Below, one piece after another: positions 57,160-64,000 of a DNA stretch of 64,000 nt. Both the position numbers and the translations under genes were made by a program. Origin of the DNA: Eggerthella lenta DSM 2243 (lineage in GTDB: Bacteria > Actinomycetota > Coriobacteriia > Coriobacteriales > Eggerthellaceae); the NCBI RefSeq assembly GCF_000024265.1, contig NC_013204.1:2856501-2920500 (forward strand). The letters run 5' to 3'. Within the stretch, counting starts at the first letter, position 1. Each line of letters starts with the position of its first letter. The notes under the pieces are model-generated. The model saw only the letters and a program-made list of their open reading frames with translations. It did not search any database and was not told where the DNA came from.

Positions 57160-59133
57160 ATGGGTTTAACGCGCAAGCAGATCGTCATGCTGGCCGTGCT
57201 GGTGTTCGGCACGTTCGTGACGGTTCTGAACCAGACCGTCGTCGCCCCGGCGCTGCCGTCGGTCATGACCGAGATGAGCGTCGACGCCTCCATGGCGCAG
57301 TGGCTCACCACCGGCTTCACGCTGGTGAACGCCATCATGATCCCCATCACGGCTTTCTTGACGGACCGCTTCACCACCAAGCGGCTCTTCCTCGTGTCCA
57401 TGGTTATCTTCACGTTGGGCAGCTTCCTTGCGGGCTGGGGTCCCAGCTTCGTCGTGCTGCTGCTGGGCCGGCTCGTGCAGGCCGCCGGCGCGGGCATCCT
57501 CATGCCCCTTGTGATGACGGTGCTCATGTGGACGTTCCCCGTGGACAAGCGCGGTACGGCCATGGGCCTGTTCGGCATCGTCATCGCGTTCGGCCCCGCC
57601 ATCGGCCCCACCGTGGCGGGCGTCATCATCGACCGCTACACCTGGCACGATATGTTCTACATCATCACCGCGCTGTCGGCCGTCGTAGTGCTTATCGGCG
57701 CGTTCGTGCTGCAGAAGGGCGGCGAAACGAAGAAGGACGTCACGCTCGACGTGCCCTCCGTCATCCTGTCGTCGCTGGGTTTCGGCGGCCTATTGTACGG
57801 CCTGTCCACCATCGGCTCCTACGGCCTGCGTGCCGACGCTATCGCCGGCACGCTCGTTGGCGCGGTAGCGCTCGTGTTCTTCTTCCGACGCCAGCTGAAG
57901 ATGGAGAAGCCCATGCTGCAGGTGCGCGTGCTGCAGAACCGCAAGTTCCTCATCGCCACGATCATCGGCATGTTGGTGCAAGGCGCGCTTTTGGCTGCAG
58001 GCATCTTGGTGCCTATCTACCTGCAGTCGCTCATGGGCTACTCCGCCACCGTGTCCGGCCTCGTGTTGCTGCCCGGCGCCATCATCATGGGTGCCATGGG
58101 GCCCATCGCCGGCCGTCTGTTCGACAAGCACGGACCGCGCGTGCTGGCGCTCGTGGGCATGGGCGTGCTCACGCTGACTACGTTCTGCTTCGCATTCCTG
58201 AGCACCGAAACCGGCATCATCACCTTGACCCTTCTGTACACCGTGCGCCTGTTCTCGCTGTCGCTGGTGAACATGCCCATCACCACCTGGGGCATGAACG
58301 CGCTCGACAACGAGCTGGTGAACCACGGCACTTCGGTGAACAACACGTTCCGCCAAGTGGCGGGCTCGCTGGGCACCGCCATCATCGTTTCGGCCTCCAC
58401 TATCGCCACGAACATGAGCTCCCGGACGATGACTCCCACGCAAGCCAGCATCTTCGGCATCGACGTGGCGTTCGCCCTAGCCGGCGCGCTGTGCCTCGTC
58501 GGCTTCGTCATGGTCGTGGCGCTGGTGAAGAACAAACCGGGCGAGGCCGCCGAGAAGGATCGGGACAACTCCCGCCGCACGGTGCTGGAGTCCATCATGA
58601 AGCGCGACGTGTACACGCTGCCCGCCAACGCCACCGTGGCCGAAGCCATGCAGGTGCTGGTGGACCGGCACATCAGCGCCGCCCCGCTGGTAGACGAACA
58701 GGGCAAGGCCGTGGGCTTCGTATCCGACGGCGATATCATGCGCTACCTGTCGAAGCGATCGCAGATGCTGATGGACCCCGTGGTCATGATCATGCAGACC
58801 GTGGACGCCGACGGCGGCAACCAGGACTTCGCCCGCAAGCTCGACGAGCTCATGGGCATGCCGGCGAAGAGCATCGGCGCGAAGGGCATCATCGGCGTGG
58901 ACGTGCATGCCGACCTTCCCGAAGTGTGTCGCGTGTTGGGCGAGAACCACTTGAAGAAGGTGCCCGTGCTGGACGAGGGCCAGGTGGTGGGCGTGATCAA
59001 CCGCTCCGACATCACGCACTACTCCATGCAGCAGTACCTGGCCGAGCGCGACGCCGAAGCGGCGTCGAAACTGGAGCGCTCCGAGGAAGCCGCCGCGCTC
59101 CCCGACGACGAAGCGATGGCATCGTCCATCTAA
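57160..59133 (+). CDS. DHA2-family MFS exporter fused to a CBS-domain pair
   Basis: 657 residues. Residues 1-480 form a 14-helix DHA2 drug exporter: motif C-like 'IAFGPAIGPTVAGVIID', 'FLTDRFTTKRLFLVSMVIFT', 'AGAGILMPLVMTVLMWTFPV', and a late 'NNTFRQVAGSLGTAIIVSAS'. Residues about 495-640 are two CBS units: 'SIMKRDVYTLPANATVAEAM' with 'HISAAPLVDEQGKAVGFVSD', and 'HLKKVPVLDEGQVVGVINRS'. CBS pairs bind adenosyl nucleotides and usually gate transporters or enzymes, so this exporter may sense energy or nucleotide state. ATG 57160 has a GGAAGGA site. Confidence 0.93.
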   Translation: MGLTRKQIVMLAVLVFGTFVTVLNQTVVAPALPSVMTEMSVDASMAQWLTTGFTLVNAIMIPITAFLTDRFTTKRLFLVSMVIFTLGSFLAGWGPSFVVLLLGRLVQAAGAGILMPLVMTVLMWTFPVDKRGTAMGLFGIVIAFGPAIGPTVAGVIIDRYTWHDMFYIITALSAVVVLIGAFVLQKGGETKKDVTLDVPSVILSSLGFGGLLYGLSTIGSYGLRADAIAGTLVGAVALVFFFRRQLKMEKPMLQVRVLQNRKFLIATIIGMLVQGALLAAGILVPIYLQSLMGYSATVSGLVLLPGAIIMGAMGPIAGRLFDKHGPRVLALVGMGVLTLTTFCFAFLSTETGIITLTLLYTVRLFSLSLVNMPITTWGMNALDNELVNHGTSVNNTFRQVAGSLGTAIIVSASTIATNMSSRTMTPTQASIFGIDVAFALAGALCLVGFVMVVALVKNKPGEAAEKDRDNSRRTVLESIMKRDVYTLPANATVAEAMQVLVDRHISAAPLVDEQGKAVGFVSDGDIMRYLSKRSQMLMDPVVMIMQTVDADGGNQDFARKLDELMGMPAKSIGAKGIIGVDVHADLPEVCRVLGENHLKKVPVLDEGQVVGVINRSDITHYSMQQYLAERDAEAASKLERSEEAAALPDDEAMASSI

Positions 59134-59160
59134 CGCGCCCTTCCCTTTTCGCTCCCCTGA

Positions 59161-59190
59161 GACGGCAGCCGCTTGGCTGCCGTCTTTTTT
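59161..59190 (+). terminator. Rho-independent terminator of the exporter gene
   Basis: GACGGCAGCC (59161-59170), GCTT loop, GGCTGCCGTC (59175-59184), then six T. Confidence 0.95.
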
Positions 59191-59281
59191 CGCAGCGCAT
59201 CCCACCGCTTTCGCAGCGGTCGCCTACAGACTCCCCTTGCATGCTAGCATCTGAGCGTTAACCTGCCCGAAGGGAACTCCC

Positions 59282-61234
59282 ATGAGAAAACGCCTGATCG
59301 CTCTTGCTACCGCCCTCGCATTCGCCTGCCTGCTCGACCCAAACGTCGCATTCGCGAGCGCTGTTCCCGTCACCATCGAAATCGGCGCCGACGGCGCGCC
59401 GATCGGCACGTCGGGAGAAGGCTGGACGTACGCCGACGGCAAGCTCACGCTTGGCGCGGGGCACGCGTTCACGTTCACGGGCCACGCGCTCAACGTCTCG
59501 AGCGAGAACCTCCTTCGGAACAAGGGCGTCATCGAGGACGGCACGTTCGTCGATGCGTCGCAGACGTCCGGTTTCGCCGTGCGCAACGAAGCGGGCGGCG
59601 TGATCAGGGGCGGCGCGTTCACCGCAAGCATCGGAAACGCGGGCATCATCGCAGGTGGAACCTTCAACAGCGACCCGAACGATCCCACAAAATCGTACGT
59701 GAGCACCTCCTCCGGCACCATCACGGGCGGCACGTTCGACTGCATGGTCATGGGGATGAGAAGCGGCGCGATCGAGGACGGCACGTTCAACGAGTCCGTG
59801 AACATATTCAAAGGCTTCGCCATCAACGGCGGAACGTTCAACGGAGAGGTGAACAGCGGCAACAGCTCCAACCTCGGCGGCTCCATCTGCGGAGGCACGT
59901 TCAACGGCCGCATGCAGAATCAGGGAACCATCGAGGACGGCGTGTTCCACGGAACCGTGCAAAACGCATCCAACAACGCCGGCGCCGGCGCCATCGCGGG
60001 AGGCACGTTCAACGGCTACGTGAACAACTACGACGGCGCCGTGATTTCGAGCGGCACGTTCAACGACGGCGGCGAAAACAACAACGTGACCAACGACGGC
60101 ACGATACGCGGCGGCGAGTTCAACATCGGAGTGGACAACGGCGGAGCCATCGAAGGTCAGGGCGTATTCAACGCATACGTGCAGAACGGATACATGAGGT
60201 TCGATCCCGACGAGAACCGATCCTGCACCATCAAAGGCGGCACGTTCAACTCGGATGAAATAGACAACTTCGGAACCATCGAAGGCGGTACGTTCAGCGG
60301 CAAGATTCTCAGCAGGGGCGTCATCGCGGGCGGCGCGTTCTCCTCCACCAGCTCCGTGACAAGCAACGACGAAGACACCACCACCGGCGGCGGCACCATA
60401 TCCGGCGGCACGTTCGACGGCACCGTAACCAACGGCGATCCCGACCCCGACTACAACAACGCCGTCCTGACGGGCGGCACGTTCAACGGCAGCGTGACGA
60501 ACCACGGAACCATCGCAGGCGGCACGTTCCTTAGCGACGTGACCAACCGAGGCGTCATCGAAGGCGGTATCTTCGAGAACGTCATCAGCGACCAGGGCGG
60601 CACCGTGACCTCGTGCGCGTATCCGCTGCGCGCGAACCTGACCGGGCTGTCCATTGCCGCGGTACCCAGCGCAATGCCGAAGAACACGGCTGCAGGCTTC
60701 CCGGCGGAACCGTCCGCCGCGTTGACCGCCGCGTTCGAGAAGGACGGCGCAGATGCGAACCTCTACCAGCTGAGCGCGAACGAAGGCTACCTGCTGCCCG
60801 ACGCGATCGACGTGCGCTGCGGGGCGGCCGACGGGCAAACGCTCGCACTGGCCGCGGGCACCGATTACACGTACGACCCGGCCACCGGCGCGATCGCGAT
60901 CAAGAAGAGCGTCGTCACCGGGCCGTTGCTCCTCGCGGCGCAGGGCGCGGCGGCTCCCACGCCCCCGGTTCCCCCAACGCCGGACACGCCGGCGCCCGCT
61001 CCGGAACCCGAGACTCCAGCACCGAAGCCGGAGTCGAAGCCCGATGCGCCCAAGCCCTTGCCAAGCACGACCGACTCCAAGCAGGCACCGGCGAACGCCG
61101 CCGCACTCGCCGCGACGGGCGATGCGCCCCTGCCGCAAATTGCGCTGGGCATCGCGCTTCTCGCCGGCGGCGTAACGCTGACCTGCGCGATCGCCATGCA
61201 GATCACGCGGAAAAAGCGGAGCAACCGCTCGTAG
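59282..61234 (+). CDS. Cell-wall anchored repeat protein (LAxTG sortase substrate)
   Basis: 650 residues. A signal peptide ('KRLIALATALAFACLLDPNV' ending at AFA-SA) precedes about 400 residues of tandem units of the form 'GxIxGGTFNG' ('GTFNGSVTNHGTIAGGTF', 'GTFDGTVTNG'), spaced about 16-20 residues and probably forming a beta-helix. A Pro-rich wall-spanning segment (about 560-600, 'PAPEPETPAPKPESKPD') follows, then the sorting signal 'LAATGD', a membrane helix and 'RKKRSNRS'. LAxTG is the motif of actinobacterial class E sortases; no sortase gene is in view. Probably an adhesin or surface stalk. ATG 59282 has a GAAGGG site. Confidence 0.88.
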   Translation: MRKRLIALATALAFACLLDPNVAFASAVPVTIEIGADGAPIGTSGEGWTYADGKLTLGAGHAFTFTGHALNVSSENLLRNKGVIEDGTFVDASQTSGFAVRNEAGGVIRGGAFTASIGNAGIIAGGTFNSDPNDPTKSYVSTSSGTITGGTFDCMVMGMRSGAIEDGTFNESVNIFKGFAINGGTFNGEVNSGNSSNLGGSICGGTFNGRMQNQGTIEDGVFHGTVQNASNNAGAGAIAGGTFNGYVNNYDGAVISSGTFNDGGENNNVTNDGTIRGGEFNIGVDNGGAIEGQGVFNAYVQNGYMRFDPDENRSCTIKGGTFNSDEIDNFGTIEGGTFSGKILSRGVIAGGAFSSTSSVTSNDEDTTTGGGTISGGTFDGTVTNGDPDPDYNNAVLTGGTFNGSVTNHGTIAGGTFLSDVTNRGVIEGGIFENVISDQGGTVTSCAYPLRANLTGLSIAAVPSAMPKNTAAGFPAEPSAALTAAFEKDGADANLYQLSANEGYLLPDAIDVRCGAADGQTLALAAGTDYTYDPATGAIAIKKSVVTGPLLLAAQGAAAPTPPVPPTPDTPAPAPEPETPAPKPESKPDAPKPLPSTTDSKQAPANAAALAATGDAPLPQIALGIALLAGGVTLTCAIAMQITRKKRSNRS

Positions 61235-61594
61235 CCAACGAGAGAGGGCACCGGCAACGGACAGGGCACGTCGAGCGCCAGCACGGCGGGTCCTTGCACG
61301 AAACGCGTCCTTTTTTGCACAAAAAGACGCGACGTTTGATATTTCGCGGTCGCAGCTTGCAGCAGCAATTCGAGCAGCCGAAGAAAACAGCAGGTCAAGG
61401 AAGCGCGCTTCCCAACAAGGGAGCGCGCTTTCGTTTTGTCGCGCCTTTTCTCAGCCCCGTGCGTCAAACGTCGCATCTTTTTGTGCACCGCAGGGGAAAT
61501 CTCCTGCACAACCGCCATCGGCAGACAACGCAACGGGGATCGCCGCTAACAGCGAACGGCGCGGAACGCAAGAAAAACGAGTCGCCCGCTTGGG
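61235..61594. other. 360-base gap with a 170-base palindrome-bounded segment
   Basis: No gene. GCACAAAAAGACGCGACGTTTGA (quoted in part; 61317-61339) and its inverse (61464-61486) differ at one of 23 positions. The first copy can also fold locally with CGCGTCCTTTTTT just upstream. Inside is a terminator-like hairpin (61401-61430, arms AAGCGCGCTTCCC and GGGAGCGCGCTT) followed by TCGTTTTG, which probably ends transcription of the surface-protein gene. Confidence 0.6.
61401..61437 (+). terminator. Terminator-like hairpin after the surface-protein gene
   Basis: Arms AAGCGCGCTTCCC (61401-61413) and GGGAGCGCGCTT (61419-61430) pair with one bulge, followed by TCGTTTT. It lies inside the palindrome-bounded segment. 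Confidence 0.6.
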
Positions 61595-63310
61595 CTATCC
61601 GGCCGCTCGGGCCAGCATCTCGCGCGCGTGCGCAAGCGATGTCTCGGTAGCATCGCCCGACAGCATGCGCGCGATTTCGGCGGGACGCTCGCTTTCGGGC
61701 AGCTGCCGCAGGTCGGTTTCGGGCATGGCCCCCTCGTCCCCCGCAGCCTTGCGCACCACGTAGTGCGCCTGGCCTCGGACGGCCACCTGCGCGAGGTGCG
61801 TGACGACGATCACCTGGTGCGTGCGCGCCAAATCGGCCAGCACGTCGGCCAGCGCCACGGCGGTCGAACCTCCCACGCCCGCATCCACCTCGTCGAACAC
61901 AAGCGTGTCCACGTCGTCGACCTCGCCCAGCACCACCTTCACGGCCAGCATGACGCGGCTGACCTCGCCGCCCGATGCGATGCGCGCGAGCGGACGCGCC
62001 TGCATGCCGGCGCCAGGTCGGAACAGGAACTCCACGGCCTGCGGGCCCGCCTTCGTCCACTGAACGCGCTCGAGCGGTGCGAGGTCGCACACCAGCTGCG
62101 CCCCGCCCATTTCCAGGCGATCCATCTGCGCCGTCACGGCTTCGGCGAACCGCGGGGCGGCCTCGGCGCGCGCGTCGGCCAGCGCGGACGCCGCCTGCGC
62201 GAGCGCCTCTTCGGCCAGGTCGAGCTCCCGCTGCGCCGCGCGTTCGCGCTCGGCGGCATCGTCCACGAGCGATACGAGGTCGGCCGCTTCGGCGCGACGC
62301 GCCAGCACGTCTTCCATGCGCGGACCGTACGTGCGCAGGAGCCCTTGCAGCGAAGCCATGCGCTCTTGCTGCTGCGCCAGCGTCTCGGGGTCGAACTCCA
62401 CGCCCTCGCGGTAGTCGCGCGTCTCGCGCGCCATGTCCTCCAACACGTAGCCCGCCTCGCGCAACGCGTCGGCGAACTCGCCCAGCTTGGCATCGTAACG
62501 CGCCGCACCGTCGAGCGCCGCCACCGCGCTGCCCAGCGCGTCGATGGCCCCCTGCTCGCCCGCAAGCGCCTCATGCGCCCCGTTCGCAGCGACAGCCAAT
62601 GCCTCAGCATGCTCCACGCGGGCGAGGTCGTCCAGCAGCTCGTCGTACTCGCCCTCGCGCGGATCCACCGCGTCGATGCGCTGCAGCACGAAGCGCGCCT
62701 CGTCGAGCTTGGCCGAGGACGCCTCGCCCGCCTCGCGCACGCGCGTCAGCTCGGCCGCCGCCGCGTTCGCCGTCGCGAACGCCTCCTCGTAGGCGGTGCG
62801 CGCCTGTACCACCGCGTCGCCCGCCCAGGCATCGAGCATACGAACATGTTGGGACGTTTTCATGAGCTGCTGGTGCTCGTGCTGACCGCACAAGTCGATG
62901 GTGGGAGCAATGGCGCGAGCCAGCTCGCCGACGCTGGCCATGCGGCCGTCGATGGACACGCGCGAACGCCCGTCCGAGGTTACGCGGCGCATGGCGACCA
63001 GCTCGACGGGAACGCCGTCGTCCGCCTCCCCGCTTTCAACCGCGTCAGCGGAAGACCGGCCCGCAAGATCGTCGGAAGACGCAAAGCCGGAAAAGACGGC
63101 GCCGTAGAACCTCCCCGACACGGAGAGGGCTTCCTCGCCGTCGCGGACGGCGTCTTTGTCGGCGCGCGCACCCATGAGCAGCTTCAACGCCGAGAGCAGC
63201 GCCGTCTTGCCCGCGCCCGTCTCGCCCGTGAGCACGGTCAGCCCGCGCGCCGGCACCAGCGTCGCCTCGCGGATCAGCGCCAGGTTCTCAACTTGGATCT
63301 CGTCGATCAT
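61595..63310 (-). CDS. recN: DNA repair protein RecN
   Basis: 571 residues, SMC-like ATPase. 'MIDEIQVENLALIREATLVP' and Walker A 'VLTGETGAGKTALLSALKLL' are at the N-terminus; two coiled-coil arms follow; the C-terminal head has 'LARIASGGEVSRVMLAVKVV', Walker B 'DTLVFDEVDAGVGGSTAVAL' and 'QVIVVTHLAQVAVRGQAHYV'. It helps recombination repair of double-strand breaks. ATG 63310 has a GAGGTG site. It is monocistronic here; the usual neighbours (argR, nadK) are not adjacent. Confidence 0.96.
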   Translation of the reverse strand: MIDEIQVENLALIREATLVPARGLTVLTGETGAGKTALLSALKLLMGARADKDAVRDGEEALSVSGRFYGAVFSGFASSDDLAGRSSADAVESGEADDGVPVELVAMRRVTSDGRSRVSIDGRMASVGELARAIAPTIDLCGQHEHQQLMKTSQHVRMLDAWAGDAVVQARTAYEEAFATANAAAAELTRVREAGEASSAKLDEARFVLQRIDAVDPREGEYDELLDDLARVEHAEALAVAANGAHEALAGEQGAIDALGSAVAALDGAARYDAKLGEFADALREAGYVLEDMARETRDYREGVEFDPETLAQQQERMASLQGLLRTYGPRMEDVLARRAEAADLVSLVDDAAERERAAQRELDLAEEALAQAASALADARAEAAPRFAEAVTAQMDRLEMGGAQLVCDLAPLERVQWTKAGPQAVEFLFRPGAGMQARPLARIASGGEVSRVMLAVKVVLGEVDDVDTLVFDEVDAGVGGSTAVALADVLADLARTHQVIVVTHLAQVAVRGQAHYVVRKAAGDEGAMPETDLRQLPESERPAEIARMLSGDATETSLAHAREMLARAAG

Positions 63311-63458
63311 CGCGCACCTCTTACAGCCTCGTTCGTTCCAGAGCCATCAAGTATAGCAGCGCGAGGGCGCGCCGCCGAAGCGGATTCGCCCAGTCGCTCA
63401 AACCGCTTAAACCTAGCGCAGGGTCCACGCCTTTCCGACGCGCGTTACGCGCCGTGGC

Positions 63459-64000
63459 TCACAGCGCGAACCGCTCCTTCGCGCTCGTCGGCTTGGCCTG
63501 GGCGCGATGATGCTCCATGAGGTACGCCACGCAGTCGGTGCGGTTGCAAGCGCGCAAAAGCTCGATCTGCCGATCGAACGAGGCATCGTCGATAAAACCG
63601 GCCTTGACCAGAGCTTCCACCATGTTCCGATCTCCCTCGCGCGCGATGCGCTCCTGGGCCTCGCGCCCGTAGCCCCGCAGGTGCGACACCAGAACCGAGC
63701 GCATGTCGTCGGCGAGCCGGTAGGGTACGGCCAGCCGGTGCAGCAGCGCGCCCAAACGATCGGGCAGGTTTTTCCCCGACCGCAGAAGCTCGTCGTAGCG
63801 CCCGAAGTCGAACGGAACGCCGTCGGAGGCGTCCGTCAGAAAGCAGGTGAGCAGCTGATCGGCCGACACGTGCACGATCGCCCCCACGTGCGACAGGCGG
63901 CACACCGCGTACTCGAAGCTGCCCTCCCCGACCGAGCGCACGCTCGCCGGGATAAGCACGGGCCCCTCCAGCTTACGCGACCAGAAGCAGTGCGCGCCGA
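63459..64000 (-). CDS. Partial protein with ankyrin-like C-terminus (5' end off window)
   Basis: 180 codons are visible and the frame continues past the right edge without a stop ('HCFWSRKLEG' precedes a possible GTG at 63959), so the true start is outside. 'PASVRSVGEGSFEYAVCRLS' resembles the last unit of a BspA-type leucine-rich surface or scaffold protein, and the tail 'NMVEALVKAGFIDDASFDRQ' with 'IELLRACNRTDCVAYLMEHH' resembles the helical, ankyrin-like ends of such proteins. The family is not certain. It lies 148 bases upstream of recN on the same strand. Confidence 0.65.
   Translation of the reverse strand, partial: GAHCFWSRKLEGPVLIPASVRSVGEGSFEYAVCRLSHVGAIVHVSADQLLTCFLTDASDGVPFDFGRYDELLRSGKNLPDRLGALLHRLAVPYRLADDMRSVLVSHLRGYGREAQERIAREGDRNMVEALVKAGFIDDASFDRQIELLRACNRTDCVAYLMEHHRAQAKPTSAKERFAL

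Noticed and set aside
61235-61594. Complete insertion sequence
   Set aside because: The inverted ends enclose only about 125 bases with no transposase frame.

Overview
This 64 kb window is high-GC chromosomal DNA. Its gene content fits a gut anaerobe of the Coriobacteriia, most likely Eggerthellaceae (Eggerthella-like). The indications are a Tat-exported molybdopterin oxidoreductase with an Fe-S partner, NrfD-type anchor and FdhD; a flavodiiron protein; an LAxTG surface protein; a non-mevalonate isoprenoid block (dxr, ispG, uppS); and actinobacterial start-codon use with many GTG and TTG starts. This is inferred from protein families. No rRNA, tRNA, CRISPR array, complete IS element or prophage was found.

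Region 1 (1-13.3 kb, minus strand) is an exopolysaccharide locus. Transcription runs right to left: LytR-CpsA-Psr ligase, Wzz-like protein, BY-type tyrosine kinase, PHP tyrosine phosphatase, a specialised NusG (LoaP-like), priming sugar transferase, WecG/TagA transferase, UDP-GlcNAc 2-epimerase, GT4, LicD, a LicD remnant, an acetyltransferase, an EpsG-like polymerase, GT2 and a pyruvyl transferase cut by the window edge. The distal genes look AT-richer than the rest, as variable capsule genes often are. Possible controls are a 14-base C/G tract upstream of the LCP gene and a long hairpin just before the nusG paralogue.

Region 2 (13.5-29.3 kb) holds a DEAD-box helicase, then a respiratory block (FdhD, ferredoxin, molybdopterin enzyme, SPFH protein, GntR regulator, NrfD protein). 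After it come an unusual HTH/membrane protein, UbiB with a phasin-like protein, a DMT exporter divergent from a LysR regulator, and a HAD phosphatase.

Region 3 (29.3-40.6 kb) is the conserved housekeeping series proS, ispG, M50 protease, dxr, cdsA, uppS, frr, pyrH. It is interrupted between dxr and the protease by an opposite-strand DUF4160/DUF2442 pair.

Region 4 (40.6-52.5 kb) contains a nuclease-like orphan, an HtrA protease, an alcohol/aldehyde dehydrogenase operon, a flavodiiron protein, a MerR regulator, a C39-like peptidase, endonuclease IV, and an SdpI-like membrane protein. The SdpI promoter has a 13-C tract between its -35 and -10, the classic layout of a phase-variable promoter.

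Region 5 (52.5-64 kb) contains a complete ECF transporter whose S component resembles TrpP and is preceded by a T-box leader with a candidate UGG (Trp) specifier. It is followed by a TetR regulator divergent from an MFS-CBS fusion exporter, a repeat-rich cell-wall protein, recN and a truncated gene. Several dispersed palindromic repeats lie between genes and, in two or three cases, inside coding sequence.
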